Source: an uncultured Dehalococcoidia bacterium (GTDB taxonomy: Bacteria > Chloroflexota > Dehalococcoidia > Lucifugimonadales > JAAXIE01). From it: DNA of 64,000 bases. The stretch lies in NCBI GenBank assembly GCA_951813255.1, contig OX638353.1, positions 1,612,001-1,676,000 on the forward strand, given 5' to 3'. Numbering within the stretch: the first letter of the stretch is position 1; each line of letters begins with the position of its first letter. A program made the translations under genes and the position numbers. Shown here piece by piece: positions 44,410-53,854 of the stretch. Below the pieces are notes generated by a model, which saw only the letters and a list, made by a program, of their open reading frames with translations, was not told the DNA's origin and made no database searches.

Positions 44410-45747
44410 CAGAGTGCGGAAAAAGAGTTGTGTGAGTTAGGATGCCAGGGAGACGTAGCGGAGGTGCGGGATGCGCGGCAGGCATGAGGAACAGGAAGTG
44501 ATGTTGGCCCACGTGGACATCGAGGGGCGAGTCCCCAAGGACCATCCTCTGCGTACCATCAAGGCGGTGACCGACGAGGCCCTGAAACGTCTCTCACCCG
44601 AGTTCGACCGGATGTACTCCAGGGTGGGCCGGGCCTCGGTGCCACCGGAGCGATTGCTGAAGGCATCCCTGCTCATCTCCCTCTACTCGGTGCGTAGCGA
44701 GCGGGCCTTCTGCGAGGAGTTGGAATACAATCTGCTGTTCCGTTGGTTCCTGGACATGAACCTGATGGAGCGCAGCTTCGATCCCACGGTGTTCACCAAG
44801 AACAGGAAACGACTGCTGGAACACCGTGTGGGCCAGGGGCTGTTCGACGAGGTGGTGTGGGAGGCGGACCGCCGTGGGCTACTGTCGGACGAGCACTTCA
44901 GCGTGGACGGGACGCTGATAGAGGCGGTGGCCAGCATCAAGAGCTTCCGGCGGAGAGATGATGGGGAGCCACCTTCCGATGATGACTCGGGCAACCCGTG
45001 GGTGGACTTTCGTGGAGAGAGATTGAAGAACGAGACCCACGAGAGCAGGACGGACCCCGAGGCCAGATTGATGCGGAAGAGCAAGGGTAGAGAGGCCAAG
45101 CTGTCCTTCATGGGCCATGCCCTGATGGAGAACGGCAACGGGCTGCTGATGGACTTCGTGGTTAGCAGAGCTACGGGGACGGCGGAGCGTGAGGCTGTGC
45201 CGGTGATGCTGGACGATGCGAGACAGCGGGGGTACCGTCCCAGGACCTTGGGAGCTGATAAGGGCTACGACACGCGGGAGTGTGTGAGGGCCATGCGCAA
45301 CCGGGGGGTGACGCCCCACGTGGCGCGGCGTACCCACTCGGCCATAGACGGTCGCACCACAAGGCACGCTGGCTACAGGGCGAGCCAGAAGGTGCGCAAG
45401 CGGGTGGAGGAGGTGTTCGGGTGGATGAAGACGGTGGGAGGATTGCGTAGGACGCGGTACAGGGGAGTAGAGCGCACGGGGCTGGCTGGGTACTTTGTGG
45501 CTACGGCCTACAACCTGGTGCGGATGGCGAACATGGCGTCGTGTGAGAGGGCTCGGGCCGTTCAGGCGGTGTGATCCGCCTGGGGTGCAGCGCGTCCGGA
45601 TGGGTCTGACGGGGCTTCGGAGGCCCTGCTGATCACATCTTGGCCTCTTGGCGGGGACGTCAAACTGCCGGCCTGCTAACCCAAAAGCGTCAAACTCAAC
45701 TCATACCAGCCTCTCCGAACCAGTGAAATCTATTCTTCCGCAGCCTG
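44410..45747 (+). mobile_element. Intact IS5-like insertion sequence
   Basis: 1338 bp with imperfect inverted ends CAGAGTGCGGAAAAAGA and CAGGCTGCGGAAGAATA, and direct repeats CTAA at 44406-44409 and 45748-45751. Relatives in the window are at 1599-2802, 8890-9105 and 59300-59601, and solo ends at 41438 and perhaps 59826. Confidence 0.92.
44471..45574 (+). CDS. IS5-family transposase
   Basis: 367 residues, complete. N-terminal DUF772-type domain (DHPLRTIKAVTDEALKRLSP, VPPERLLKASLLISLYSVRS) and a DDE catalytic domain: SVDGTLIEA (first Asp), LGADKGYDT (second Asp) and KRVEEVFGWMK (Glu). It has the DDE set intact and the frame is open, so it may be active. ATG 44471 matches the start in the decayed copies. 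Confidence 0.92.
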   Translation: MRGRHEEQEVMLAHVDIEGRVPKDHPLRTIKAVTDEALKRLSPEFDRMYSRVGRASVPPERLLKASLLISLYSVRSERAFCEELEYNLLFRWFLDMNLMERSFDPTVFTKNRKRLLEHRVGQGLFDEVVWEADRRGLLSDEHFSVDGTLIEAVASIKSFRRRDDGEPPSDDDSGNPWVDFRGERLKNETHESRTDPEARLMRKSKGREAKLSFMGHALMENGNGLLMDFVVSRATGTAEREAVPVMLDDARQRGYRPRTLGADKGYDTRECVRAMRNRGVTPHVARRTHSAIDGRTTRHAGYRASQKVRKRVEEVFGWMKTVGGLRRTRYRGVERTGLAGYFVATAYNLVRMANMASCERARAVQAV

Positions 45748-45924
45748 CTAATGAAATTGCGTCGTGCAATAACATGGTATCGATGATGGTTGGATATCCA
45801 TGCTAGGCTTTCATTGTTGCTCATTACGAGACTCCGCGTTAAAGGTGAAGGAGAGACTTGAGGTGGAACCCATAGGCAGCTATGCGATCACCTTTCCGCT
45901 CCCCTGAGTTTAGTGAACCTAGCC

Positions 45925-47370
45925 CTAGTTTGGAACGCCTTCGCGTTCGGTACGGATGCGCTCCAGCAGGACCGAGGCAGGTTCGTCGTTGGGGTCTTGG
46001 GGCACAAGCTGGCCGGAGAAGGCTTGCTTGAGGATGCTCTGGCGGAGGCGATCGGCCCGATTGAGGCTGGCGTCCACAGTCGCCTCGGCCTGCTGGATGA
46101 CGGACATCCGGCGTGAGACTTCGGCAACGATACGGTGTTGCTCGGCGAGAGGCGGGAGAGGGACCATGCACGGCAACAGATCCTGCTGATTGAGCTTGTA
46201 TATACCTGCTGTAGTCCTTGCTCGTGGTTCAAGCTGCCTCCGAACAAGACTTGAGTTCCATATGTGCGCGAATAGCGTTTTGGTCATGCCTCGGTGAAGC
46301 CGGAACCGGATCAGGGTGTCTGGAAACGCGACTGGAGTGCTCACTGGGCCTACGAGAGCCCCAATACCTACGCGCTTGATCGATCCATTACCACGCGATA
46401 CAAAGAAATCCCCCTCCTGTATAAGGAACTCCTCTGCTTCTTTGGCCGTCCACGCACCGACTTTTTGTTCGGATTGGTCTATATCATCACCTCGCAGCGA
46501 CGTAAGGCGGAGGACGGGGAACCCTTGAGGTGCAGTCTTCACAGACCGACCATTTGAGAGGGGTTCCACTAGCAGATTTTCCACACTCGTCCACACCCAA
46601 CCCTCCGGCAACTCCCGCAGGTCGGACGTGTCGGGAGGGGCGGGTTCCTTGTACTTGCCACGGCGCTTGGGCTGGGACTCCCAGTGGGCGCGACGCTCGG
46701 CTAGGATTCGCTCCAAGAGGTGGTCGGCGGGTTCATAGTCGCGGTCTTCGGCGCGGGCAAGTTCGGCCTCGGTGGGGACTAGGCGGCCCTCGCAGGCAGC
46801 TTTGAGGAGGCTGGCGCGGTAGCGCTTGAGATTGATTTGGGTACGCTTGAGGACGGCTATCGAGGCGTCGAGGCGGGTGAAGTGCTTTTCGATTTCAGCG
46901 ACGATGCGGTGTTGTTCTGGGAGGGGTGGGAGGGGGATGGAATGAGACCTGAGGTCAGCTCCTCTAACTGCTTCGAAGGTCGTGCCCGTAGCTTTGGAGC
47001 GGAATTCGTCCTCACTTGCCCGCAACCCGTACAGGAGAAATTTGGTCGGCATGTCTCCCTGTGGCCTCAAGGCCGCCAAACCTCTTCCTATGCACGACCG
47101 CGTGTCGCACACGTTGGTTGGCCCTACCGGTGCCCTTATAGAAACTAGGACATCTCCTGGCTCAGCTATTTTGGTGGGAGCGGAGCACCATTTGACGGCC
47201 ACTGGGGATACTTCGCCGAATTCCGCCTTACCCTGAAGGAACGGCAAGCCCACTCGATGCCAGTTGTAGGTCTCACCGGGGGGAGATTGCCCTTGAATGA
47301 TAAATGATATGTGGTCTAGAGCAACGTAAGACCAGCTGAGAGGCAAATTCCCTACGAAAAGCGAAGACAT
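45925..47370 (-). CDS. hsdS: Type I specificity subunit HsdS
   Basis: 481 residues with two target recognition domains and two conserved helical spacers: TRD1 (LPLSWSYVALDHI to SIPLPPLPEQHRIVAEIEKH), then TRD2 (LPEGWVWTSVENLL to CMVPLPPLAEQHRIVAEVSR). The two EQHRIVAE repeats are the arms that bind HsdM. The bipartite DNA target cannot be read from sequence. ATG 47370 overlaps the stop of the upstream ORF by one base (TGATG). The start at 47406 has no support in HsdS proteins. Confidence 0.93.
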   Translation of the reverse strand: MSSLFVGNLPLSWSYVALDHISFIIQGQSPPGETYNWHRVGLPFLQGKAEFGEVSPVAVKWCSAPTKIAEPGDVLVSIRAPVGPTNVCDTRSCIGRGLAALRPQGDMPTKFLLYGLRASEDEFRSKATGTTFEAVRGADLRSHSIPLPPLPEQHRIVAEIEKHFTRLDASIAVLKRTQINLKRYRASLLKAACEGRLVPTEAELARAEDRDYEPADHLLERILAERRAHWESQPKRRGKYKEPAPPDTSDLRELPEGWVWTSVENLLVEPLSNGRSVKTAPQGFPVLRLTSLRGDDIDQSEQKVGAWTAKEAEEFLIQEGDFFVSRGNGSIKRVGIGALVGPVSTPVAFPDTLIRFRLHRGMTKTLFAHIWNSSLVRRQLEPRARTTAGIYKLNQQDLLPCMVPLPPLAEQHRIVAEVSRRMSVIQQAEATVDASLNRADRLRQSILKQAFSGQLVPQDPNDEPASVLLERIRTEREGVPN

Positions 47371-47951
47371 CAGGATTGTGACAAGTTGCTTCGCATGATT
47401 TGCCACATGGAAGGTAGGTCCTGTTCTACTTCGTGCATTAGTGGGTTTGTTTTCAGGCGCCTACCTGGCTCAGTGTAATCTCTGTGGTAGTCATGTGGGA
47501 TCAGGAGCGCGAGTTGCCTTTCGGCGTGCAATGCTAGTGCTTTATAGCTCATGGCTCGATGGGCATGCGGCGTTAGCTCGTTACCTGCCTTAGATAGCAT
47601 GTCCTGATCTATGGTTACTCCTCTGGTAGTCACGACTACCACTTGAGCAGCCACTTCGTCGATTCTTCGTATGTCTGCGGTCGATAAATTTCAAACAACT
47701 AGCAAGGGCGCTCTCCATTTCCCCGCGGGGGTTGTTGCACGACGCGGTCAATTGACTGTAACCAAGTCGAACATATCTTTCGCATAAGACCGCTTGGAAT
47801 TGTCGTCGATGACCAATCCTTGGGTTATGTCGTCGCATAAGCCATCGCGGTCCGTTGACGCATGCTTCGGATGGGTGTCACGCCTTTTGAAGACGAGGAC
47901 GAAACTAAACAGATTCTTGAGTTTGATCAGATTGACGTCCAACATAGTCAC
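47370..47951 (-). pseudogene. Decayed ORF upstream of hsdS
   Basis: Two open pieces, 47951-47748 (MTMLDVNLIKLKNLFSFVLV and on) and 47654-47370 (DEVAAQVVVVTTRGVTIDQD, then SKAGNELTPHAHRAMSYKAL), share one frame but are split by two in-frame stops near 47745 and 47693. They may be a single former gene of about 190 codons or two small proteins. No family is recognised. The stop of the last piece is coupled to the hsdS start. Confidence 0.45.
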
Positions 47952-48218
47952 TTGCCCTCGTGTCTAATGGACTAATTCTGGCCTAAGACGATGGCGCACC
48001 GCCCACCTTAATCCACGGTGACCTCTGAGGCTCAGGCTGAGCGGTCCGAGTCCATTATCTCGTCAAATCCTATGGGGAACACATTGGATCCTCAAGGCAC
48101 ACAGTATTTGATACCATACGGGGCCACTACCAACTCCACGGTCAACTCGTCGAGAAAGGAGGCCAACTCATCGCCACAGAGGCTACCCTGATATGGTGGC
48201 AAAAACCCTCTACTGGAA

Positions 48219-48467
48219 TCAGATTATCCTCATGTATTCATCGTGGTCGCCCACCCAAAACCAGATAAAGTCATCCCCCTCTTGGATTGCCAAAGCCCTA
48301 TAGCCCCTGCCTACGCGAACTGACCAGTGGTTGCCAACCCGCCGGAAATGGAGCGATGGATGCCGTGGGTCTTCTTGCAGTCTTTCGAAGTTCTGTCGTG
48401 CCACTCTTTGTATCGACTCAGGGAGCCGCTCAAAATGTCTCCAGAAACGAGGCGCTGTCCGGTGCAT
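48219..48467 (-). CDS. ParE/RelE-type toxin
   Basis: 82 residues. HFERLPESIQRVARQNFERL, HPSLHFRRVGNHWSVRVGRG and YRALAIQEGDDFIWFWVGDH match the ParE/RelE fold. The family inhibits gyrase or cleaves mRNA on ribosomes. The ATG at 48467 follows directly on the antitoxin stop. The order antitoxin then toxin fits. It sits inside the type I locus, like other small toxins in defence islands. The gap 47952-48218 has no gene. Confidence 0.85.
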   Translation of the reverse strand: MHRTAPRFWRHFERLPESIQRVARQNFERLQEDPRHPSLHFRRVGNHWSVRVGRGYRALAIQEGDDFIWFWVGDHDEYMRII

Positions 48468-48668
48468 CTACAGGTCTCGGAGAGTCCCCTGTGCCTTCGC
48501 ATCCAAGGCTTCGGCCGCGAGCCAGTCAAGCCTGCCTGCCTTGGAGTCTTCCTCAATCTGTTGGTCCCATTTCTGCCAAAACAGTTCGTCCAGCCATCGT
48601 TGCAACTCGAAGAAATCTCTCTCTGGGAGGGTTAGAATGGCCTGCTGAATTTCCGCAATGCTCGTCAT
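48468..48668 (-). CDS. Antitoxin partner of ParE/RelE toxin
   Basis: 66 residues: MTSIAEIQQAILTLPERDFF, then ELQRWLDELFWQKWDQQIEE. Short helical protein with an acidic middle, the usual size for an antitoxin to a RelE-like toxin. No DNA-binding motif is obvious. Identified mainly by position (adjacent stop/start). Confidence 0.75.
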   Translation of the reverse strand: MTSIAEIQQAILTLPERDFFELQRWLDELFWQKWDQQIEEDSKAGRLDWLAAEALDAKAQGTLRDL

Positions 48669-48778
48669 ACAGCTTTCTCCTTGCGGTGAGGCGAAGGTCC
48701 GCCTTTCTCACGAGTCGCTCATTTGTCCCAGCCTATGGCCGCCTCAGCGGGTCGTCAAGGCACACATGGCCGAATCGG

Positions 48779-51595
48779 CTACGGCCCTGCCACGAGCTCT
48801 AAGTTCAGCTCGTCGAGGAGGTCGGCCAAGTCGTCGCCGAAGAGGTTGTGGGCTTGGGCCAGCCCTCCCTGTTGAGAGAAGGGGGAGTACTGGAAGGCGC
48901 TCATATCGATGCTGACGCTGCCGGCGATGTGGTCGCGGATGTCCTCCAGCCAGCGCACCTGTTCGGGAGTGAAGGCGCGTCCTGCGGTCTCCTGCATGGC
49001 CAGCCAGCCCTGGAAGCGTTGACGCACCGCGTCCTCGAAGGGGGCGAGTTCGGCGGCTTGGCCGATGGCGTAGCGCACTAGGGACACGATGTCGGAGAGG
49101 ACGCGGGGGCCGGAGCCGCGCACTCGGGACTGGTCCAACTGCTGGTAGGCGCGCCATAGATGGTCGGCGGTCCAAGAACGGGGAGGCGATTGGAGGGCGT
49201 CGGCCAAGGCGCGGATATCGTCGTAGCCCAAGCGTTGCCGGTAGGGGCGTTGGTAAAGGATTTGGAGGGCGGTGATCTCGTCGCGGTTGTCCTCGATGAA
49301 CTGCTTGAAGGACTCCACAGTGTTGCGGGCTTGGGTCTCGGTGTAGCCTGCGCTGATAAGGGTATCCTTGCTGACCTCGTCGATGACTTGGTCGTAGGAG
49401 CGGCGGAGGTCGATCAGGCACTGGCGCAAGGTGGGGTTGGAGGCTAGAGGGAGGGTGGCGGACTCCAGCAGCTTCTCGCGGGCTTGGGAGACTGCCGACT
49501 CGGGAGGATCCTCAAGACCGGTGCTGGCGCGGGCGTCGTCTACAGCGGCATCGGGGTCGGTGGCATGCAGCAGGCTGGAGACGATTTCCGTTAGGGACGT
49601 GCCGTTGGATGCGGTCTGAACGGCTTGGCGGTCCTGCGGGGTCAAGTGACTGTCGAGGCGGGCTAGGCGGCTGGCTAGGGAGGAGATGATGTCGGGGGCG
49701 CGGCTGCCCATGGCGACGAGGTCCAGCAGTTTGTCGAAAGAGACGGTGGGCTCCCTGTCCAACTGATAGGAGTCGGCCAGTTCGGTTTCGGTGACGCCCA
49801 CGGCATCGATGATGACGAAGCGCTCCTTGTTGTGGGCGTCGGGGGTCACAGCGTTGAAGTCAGTGACGGAGATGGTACGTACGCCGCGGCCCTTCATCTG
49901 CTCGAAGAAGGTGCGGCTGCGGACGATGCGCATGAAGAATACGATCTCGACGGGCTTGATATCGGTGCCGGTGGCAATCATGTCTACAGTGACGACGATG
50001 CGTGGGTTGTAGCTGTTGCGGAAGGAGGTGAGGAGATCTTCGGGCTTGGCCCCGGTGGTGCGGTAGGTGATCTTCTGGCAGAAGTCGTTGCCCTTGTCGA
50101 ACTGCTCCCTGACGATGTCGTCGGCGTGGCTGTCGTCCTTGGCGAAGATGATAGTCTTGGGCACGTCCTTGCGATGGGGGAAGATGTCGGTGAACAGCTT
50201 GTCGCGGAAGGTCTGGATGACGGTGCGAATCTGGTCGCCGTCGACCACGTCGCGGTCCAATTGGTTGGGGGTGTAGGCGAGGTCCTCCTCCAGTTGTTCC
50301 CAGCGAGGCGTTCGGGTCTGACGGTTGCGCTTGTTGACCCAGTAGCCAGCGTCGACCTTGGAGCCCTGCTCAGTGATTTCGGTGTGTATGCGGTAGATGT
50401 CGAAGTCGACGTTGACCTTGTCGGCGACCGCCTCCCGGTGGCTGTACTCCATGACGAGGTTCTGATTGAAGAAGCCTAGGGTCTGCTTGGAAGGTGTGGC
50501 AGTGAGGCCGATGAGGAAGGCATCGAAGTAGTCTAGTACTTGGCGCCACTGGTGGTAGATGGAGCGGTGGCACTCGTCGGTGATGATGAAGTCGAAGGTC
50601 TCGATGGGGACGTCGGGGTTGTACTCCACAAGGGCCGGCTGGCGTTGGGCCGTGGTTGCATCGAAGCCGGAAAGCTCTTCCAACTCAGGGTCCAACTCCT
50701 CACCCCTGAGGATGGAAAAGAGCCTCTGGATGGTGGAGATGCAAACCTTGCTCACGGGGTCGATGGACTTGGACTGGAGCGGTTGGACGTTGTAGAGCTC
50801 GGTGAACTTGCGTCGCTCGTCGGGTGTGGTGAAGCCTTGGAATTCCTTCTGGGTCTGGAGCCCCAAGTTGCGTCTGTCGACTAGGAAGAGCACGCGCGTC
50901 GCCCCAGCGTACTTGATGAGGCGGTACACGAGGTTGCAGGCCATGAAGGTCTTGCCGCTGCCGGTGGCCATCTGGACCAAGCCCCGTGGTCGTGAGGCCG
51001 CCAGCGACTCCTCCAGGTTCCTGATGGCCTTTGCTTGGGCTGGCCACAAGCCTTCTTCATGCAAGGGGGGCATTATCAGAAGGTTCTGACGCAGATTGCG
51101 GGTTGCTAGGCGACTGCCCTTTGGCTCGCCGGTTGCAGAGTAGCTGGGAGCGCTAGCTCCCGGTAGACTGGCATCGGCCCCAACCCATTGCAGCAGGGTC
51201 TTAGGAGAATGAAAGGAGAACACATGGCGGCTGCGTGGTTCCGGGTCCAGGCGGTTGGTGAACTGGGTCTCTTTGCCAGTACTCTCGTAGAGGAAGGGCA
51301 GAGGACGCTCGTGGGCAGGCAACGCGTCGGGCAACCCCGTGCTGTACTTCCCGGATTGGGCTTCGACCCCTGTGAGGGTGGTCCCAACGGGCTTGGCCTC
51401 GACTACGCCCACGGCCTTCTTGTCGACGTACAGTAGGCAGTCGGCTTTGCCGTGACCGGCTTTAAGGGGGAATTCACGCACTGCCACAGCTGTGCCAGCG
51501 TCTAAGTTCAGCGCACTTACGTCCTGCACTAGCCAGCCCGCCTGCTCCAGCAGGCTGTCGATGTGGATGCGTCCTTGCGCTTCAGGAGTGGTCAT
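48779..51595 (-). CDS. hsdR: Type I restriction endonuclease subunit HsdR
   Basis: 938 residues. The nuclease domain has VREFPLKAGHGKADCLLYVD then VGVVEAK, the PD-(D/E)xK site. The SF2 translocase has Walker A QMATGSGKTFMACNL, Walker B ITDECHRSIYHQW, motif III LTATPSKQT and motif VI QMKGRGVRTI. The C-terminal ~150 residues are the EcoEI-type domain that contacts HsdM. It cuts unmodified DNA after translocation. It is the only undamaged large subunit besides hsdS. A minus-strand promoter with GATAAT at about 51660 is likely. Confidence 0.95.
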   Translation of the reverse strand: MTTPEAQGRIHIDSLLEQAGWLVQDVSALNLDAGTAVAVREFPLKAGHGKADCLLYVDKKAVGVVEAKPVGTTLTGVEAQSGKYSTGLPDALPAHERPLPFLYESTGKETQFTNRLDPEPRSRHVFSFHSPKTLLQWVGADASLPGASAPSYSATGEPKGSRLATRNLRQNLLIMPPLHEEGLWPAQAKAIRNLEESLAASRPRGLVQMATGSGKTFMACNLVYRLIKYAGATRVLFLVDRRNLGLQTQKEFQGFTTPDERRKFTELYNVQPLQSKSIDPVSKVCISTIQRLFSILRGEELDPELEELSGFDATTAQRQPALVEYNPDVPIETFDFIITDECHRSIYHQWRQVLDYFDAFLIGLTATPSKQTLGFFNQNLVMEYSHREAVADKVNVDFDIYRIHTEITEQGSKVDAGYWVNKRNRQTRTPRWEQLEEDLAYTPNQLDRDVVDGDQIRTVIQTFRDKLFTDIFPHRKDVPKTIIFAKDDSHADDIVREQFDKGNDFCQKITYRTTGAKPEDLLTSFRNSYNPRIVVTVDMIATGTDIKPVEIVFFMRIVRSRTFFEQMKGRGVRTISVTDFNAVTPDAHNKERFVIIDAVGVTETELADSYQLDREPTVSFDKLLDLVAMGSRAPDIISSLASRLARLDSHLTPQDRQAVQTASNGTSLTEIVSSLLHATDPDAAVDDARASTGLEDPPESAVSQAREKLLESATLPLASNPTLRQCLIDLRRSYDQVIDEVSKDTLISAGYTETQARNTVESFKQFIEDNRDEITALQILYQRPYRQRLGYDDIRALADALQSPPRSWTADHLWRAYQQLDQSRVRGSGPRVLSDIVSLVRYAIGQAAELAPFEDAVRQRFQGWLAMQETAGRAFTPEQVRWLEDIRDHIAGSVSIDMSAFQYSPFSQQGGLAQAHNLFGDDLADLLDELNLELVAGP

Positions 51596-51899
51596 GTGAG
51601 TCGGGTAACTCCAAGAAAAGGGTTCGGAGTAAGTCGAGCCTAGCTACGTATCCGTCCCATTATCGCATACAATATTCTCAGAAAGCCCAACTGCTGCGCT
51701 CGCTAAGGTAGACGAGCTAGAGGCGGGCGACTACTCTGGCGAACGTGTCCTTGGCGGAAGCCCGAGTATGCGGGGAGAGCGAAATGATTCTCCCTGGCTT
51801 TATTGGATTGGGCCATCGAGGAAACCGTCGCAACCCACCCCGGCGCTACAGTGAAAGAGTTGGAGCAGGCCGTCGTTGGGATGGTGGAATCATCCTCCG

Positions 51900-51934
51900 C
51901 GTATCAAGACAGGCAAGGGGATTGTCTTGATACG
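51900..51934 (+). terminator. Long perfect hairpin, terminator-like
   Basis: CGTATCAAGACA pairs with TGTCTTGATACG across an 11-base loop and is followed by TCTCTTAAAT. The T-content after the stem is modest. It could end a transcript or be a protein-binding inverted repeat. Confidence 0.5.
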
Positions 51935-52005
51935 TCTCTTAAATGGGAGGAAGGGTATGGCCCCACTACCCAACTAGACTAGGGGCCCACAGTCGGACAC
52001 GACAA

Positions 52006-52031
52006 CGCTTAGGTGCTGCAGCACCTAAGCG
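52006..52031. repeat. 26-bp perfect palindrome
   Basis: Arms CGCTTAGGTGCTG and CAGCACCTAAGCG meet with no loop. A palindrome this long is rare by chance and suits a dimeric binding site, a resolution site or a cruciform. It lies 57 bp before the tandem repeats. Confidence 0.85.
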
Positions 52032-52087
52032 AATGGGGTCGGATACCGGGTCCACCTGCGAGTAGCCCCCCTTTACAGCGATCCACT

Positions 52088-52438
52088 GGTCGAAACGCTC
52101 CTCCAGACCCCCTCAGTTCGGGGTGGCACGCCGACCATAGTCAGCCATGGGTGTTGACTCGACGCACCAACGTTTGGTCGAAACGCTCCTCCAGACCCCC
52201 TCAGTTCGGGGTGGCACGCCGACCATAGTCAGCCATGGGTGTTGACTCGACGCACCAACGTATGGTCGAAACGCTCCTCCAGACCCCCTCAGTTCGGGGT
52301 GGCACGCCGACCATAGTCAGCCATGGGTGTTGACTCGACGCACCAACGTATGGTCGAAACGCTCCTCCAGACCCCTCAGTTCGGGGTGGCACGCCGACCA
52401 TAGTCAGCCATGGGTGTTGACTCGACGCACCAACGTAT
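52088..52438 (+). repeat. Four tandem 88-bp repeats
   Basis: Units start at 52088, 52176, 52264 and 52352 with GGTCGAAACGCTCC and end CGCACCAACGTATG or a close variant. They are nearly identical; the last has one C fewer (CCCCTC). Each contains CCCCCTCAGTTCGGGG, a short stem. The length is not a multiple of three, so the array is not coding. It could be a variable-number repeat, a binding-site array, or a non-coding RNA array. Confidence 0.95.
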
Positions 52439-52494
52439 TCGAGATGCAGGCTCTAAAATGCGCAGCCTGCAACAAGCAAAAAGGAGATAGAGCG

Positions 52495-53517
52495 ATGTCC
52501 CGTCTGTCAGAGTTCGCGTTCAATTTGGGCAAGTTCCGGCGAGGGCAACTCGGCGCCTTCGAGGAAACTGCTAAACGCGTGATCCAAGACCGCGAGACTC
52601 ACACGGCCGTGGACTGCCCACCAGATATGGGAAGACGGCCTTTATGCTGTTGACGGCCTGTACCTGATGCACCAGCAGGCCGTTAGCGGCATGCTGTTAA
52701 TGACTCCCAACTGAGTCCTGCGCAATTAAGCGGTCAATATCGAGAAGCTAACCCGCAGCCTCAGGCGCTACGAAGCCTCCATAGAGCGCACTCGCTCTGA
52801 CGGAACCAAGCACCGGAATATCTCCCCCAATAACATCGCGCATTGAACGACTGGTGGACCACTTCCCTCTCGCCTCCACCACACAATTGGTAAGGAGCAA
52901 TATCGCCGTATTCCGGCACTGGATCAGGCACCTCCAGTTACAGAACGGTGTCCCGCCTGTAGTGTTTGTGGATGAGGCGCATACGGCCAATAGCATCAGT
53001 GCACGGGGCGAAACGATCGCAGAACTGGCGAAGGCCGGGGCCTATATCGTTCGGTGCACCGCGACTCCTTATCGGAGTGATGGCCACCAGATTCCTGGGT
53101 TCAAAGTCACAACCACGTACGAAGAGGAGTTGACCCGTCGCGAGCAGGTGGGGCGCATGTATATCCAGAGCGCACCGGTCGGCGCGGGGTACACCGCTTG
53201 GAAGCGCACCACGTCACCACCTTTCTGCGTATTGATTCGCACCATGTATACTCTGGAATCGCGAGCACGCACACACATCGACGACGCGAGACCGGGACCT
53301 ACTTCGTAGTGGCCCAGGTCAAGTCGGGCACAACCTGGACGATCTCGATGTGGTGTTTTGGAACGGACACGACGATCTCATGCGAAAGATCCGGGAGCGA
53401 CGCGAGATGATTAGCATGCCCACCGACCAACAATACAGTAGCCTTTTGTCGCTATTGGGTAAACTGGGAGCACTTTCGCCGCGTCGCAAAATCGTTCGCA
53501 AGGAGGTGCCACCGTAG
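52495..53517 (+). pseudogene. SF2 helicase, degraded
   Basis: Pieces in several frames: RLSEFAFNLGKFRRGQLGAF with CPPDMG(K)T as the damaged P-loop, then FVDEAHTANSIS (DExH box), RCTATPYRSDG (motif III) and HNLDDLDVVFWNGHDDLMRK near the end, closing with a stop at 53517. The product would be a short DNA helicase or restriction-like ATPase. At least three frameshifts and in-frame stops mark it as dead. Confidence 0.75.
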
Positions 53518-53854
53518 CGTCTACCCTGCGTCTGCCGCTCCAGAGGGCCCTGACCAGCCCCTTCGCCCGGCCGCTGGCGGGCCAGACATATTAGCCAGTC
53601 GTCGGTGAGGATATGGAAGTTGTTGATCGACTCATGAAAGTCCGCCGTGTCGGCGACGGTAGTGTATCAGTACCAGCAAGGAGAGCGTCGTGGCGCCACG
53701 CAACGGTGACCCCTGATGACAAACTGCTACACTACGGGATTGGGCAGGACGTCGATTACACTGCCGTCGGTCGCGGGACATCGCCACTGCCCATCAACTT
53801 CAGGTTGACCACCACCAGCCACTCCAAGTCAGATAATCATGGGAGGAGCCCGTC

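Larger units (their letters stand above)
43799..45824 (-). pseudogene. HEPN-like protein gene interrupted by IS5-like element
   Basis: Removing the element (44410-45747) and one CTAA copy joins MSNNESLAWISNHHRYHVIA, then RRNFIRG, in frame with VNAHKELEDEEETYLAYEEI and onward to a stop at 43799, for about 229 residues. The motif RTRNSLVHGK is the R-x4-6-H signature of HEPN ribonucleases. EYLTEAVVFSALSAEAFINY is the first helical pair. In type I loci such proteins can act as toxins or abortive effectors, which is inference. It lies between hsdS and hsdM in the same direction. As found, an out-of-context start inside the element could still make a chimera. Confidence 0.85.
51596..52087. other. 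Intergenic with two inverted repeats
   Basis: No gene. It holds the hsdR promoter region, the hairpin at 51900-51934 and the perfect palindrome at 52006-52031, and leads into the 88-bp tandem repeats. Confidence 0.5.

Noticed and set aside
49832..50479. 215-codon plus-strand frame inside hsdR
   Set aside because: Gly/Val/Glu-rich antisense of the translocase gene; no independent support.
52088..52438. CRISPR-like array
   Set aside because: The 88-bp units are contiguous and nearly identical with no variable spacers, so it is a tandem repeat rather than a CRISPR array, and no cas gene is present.
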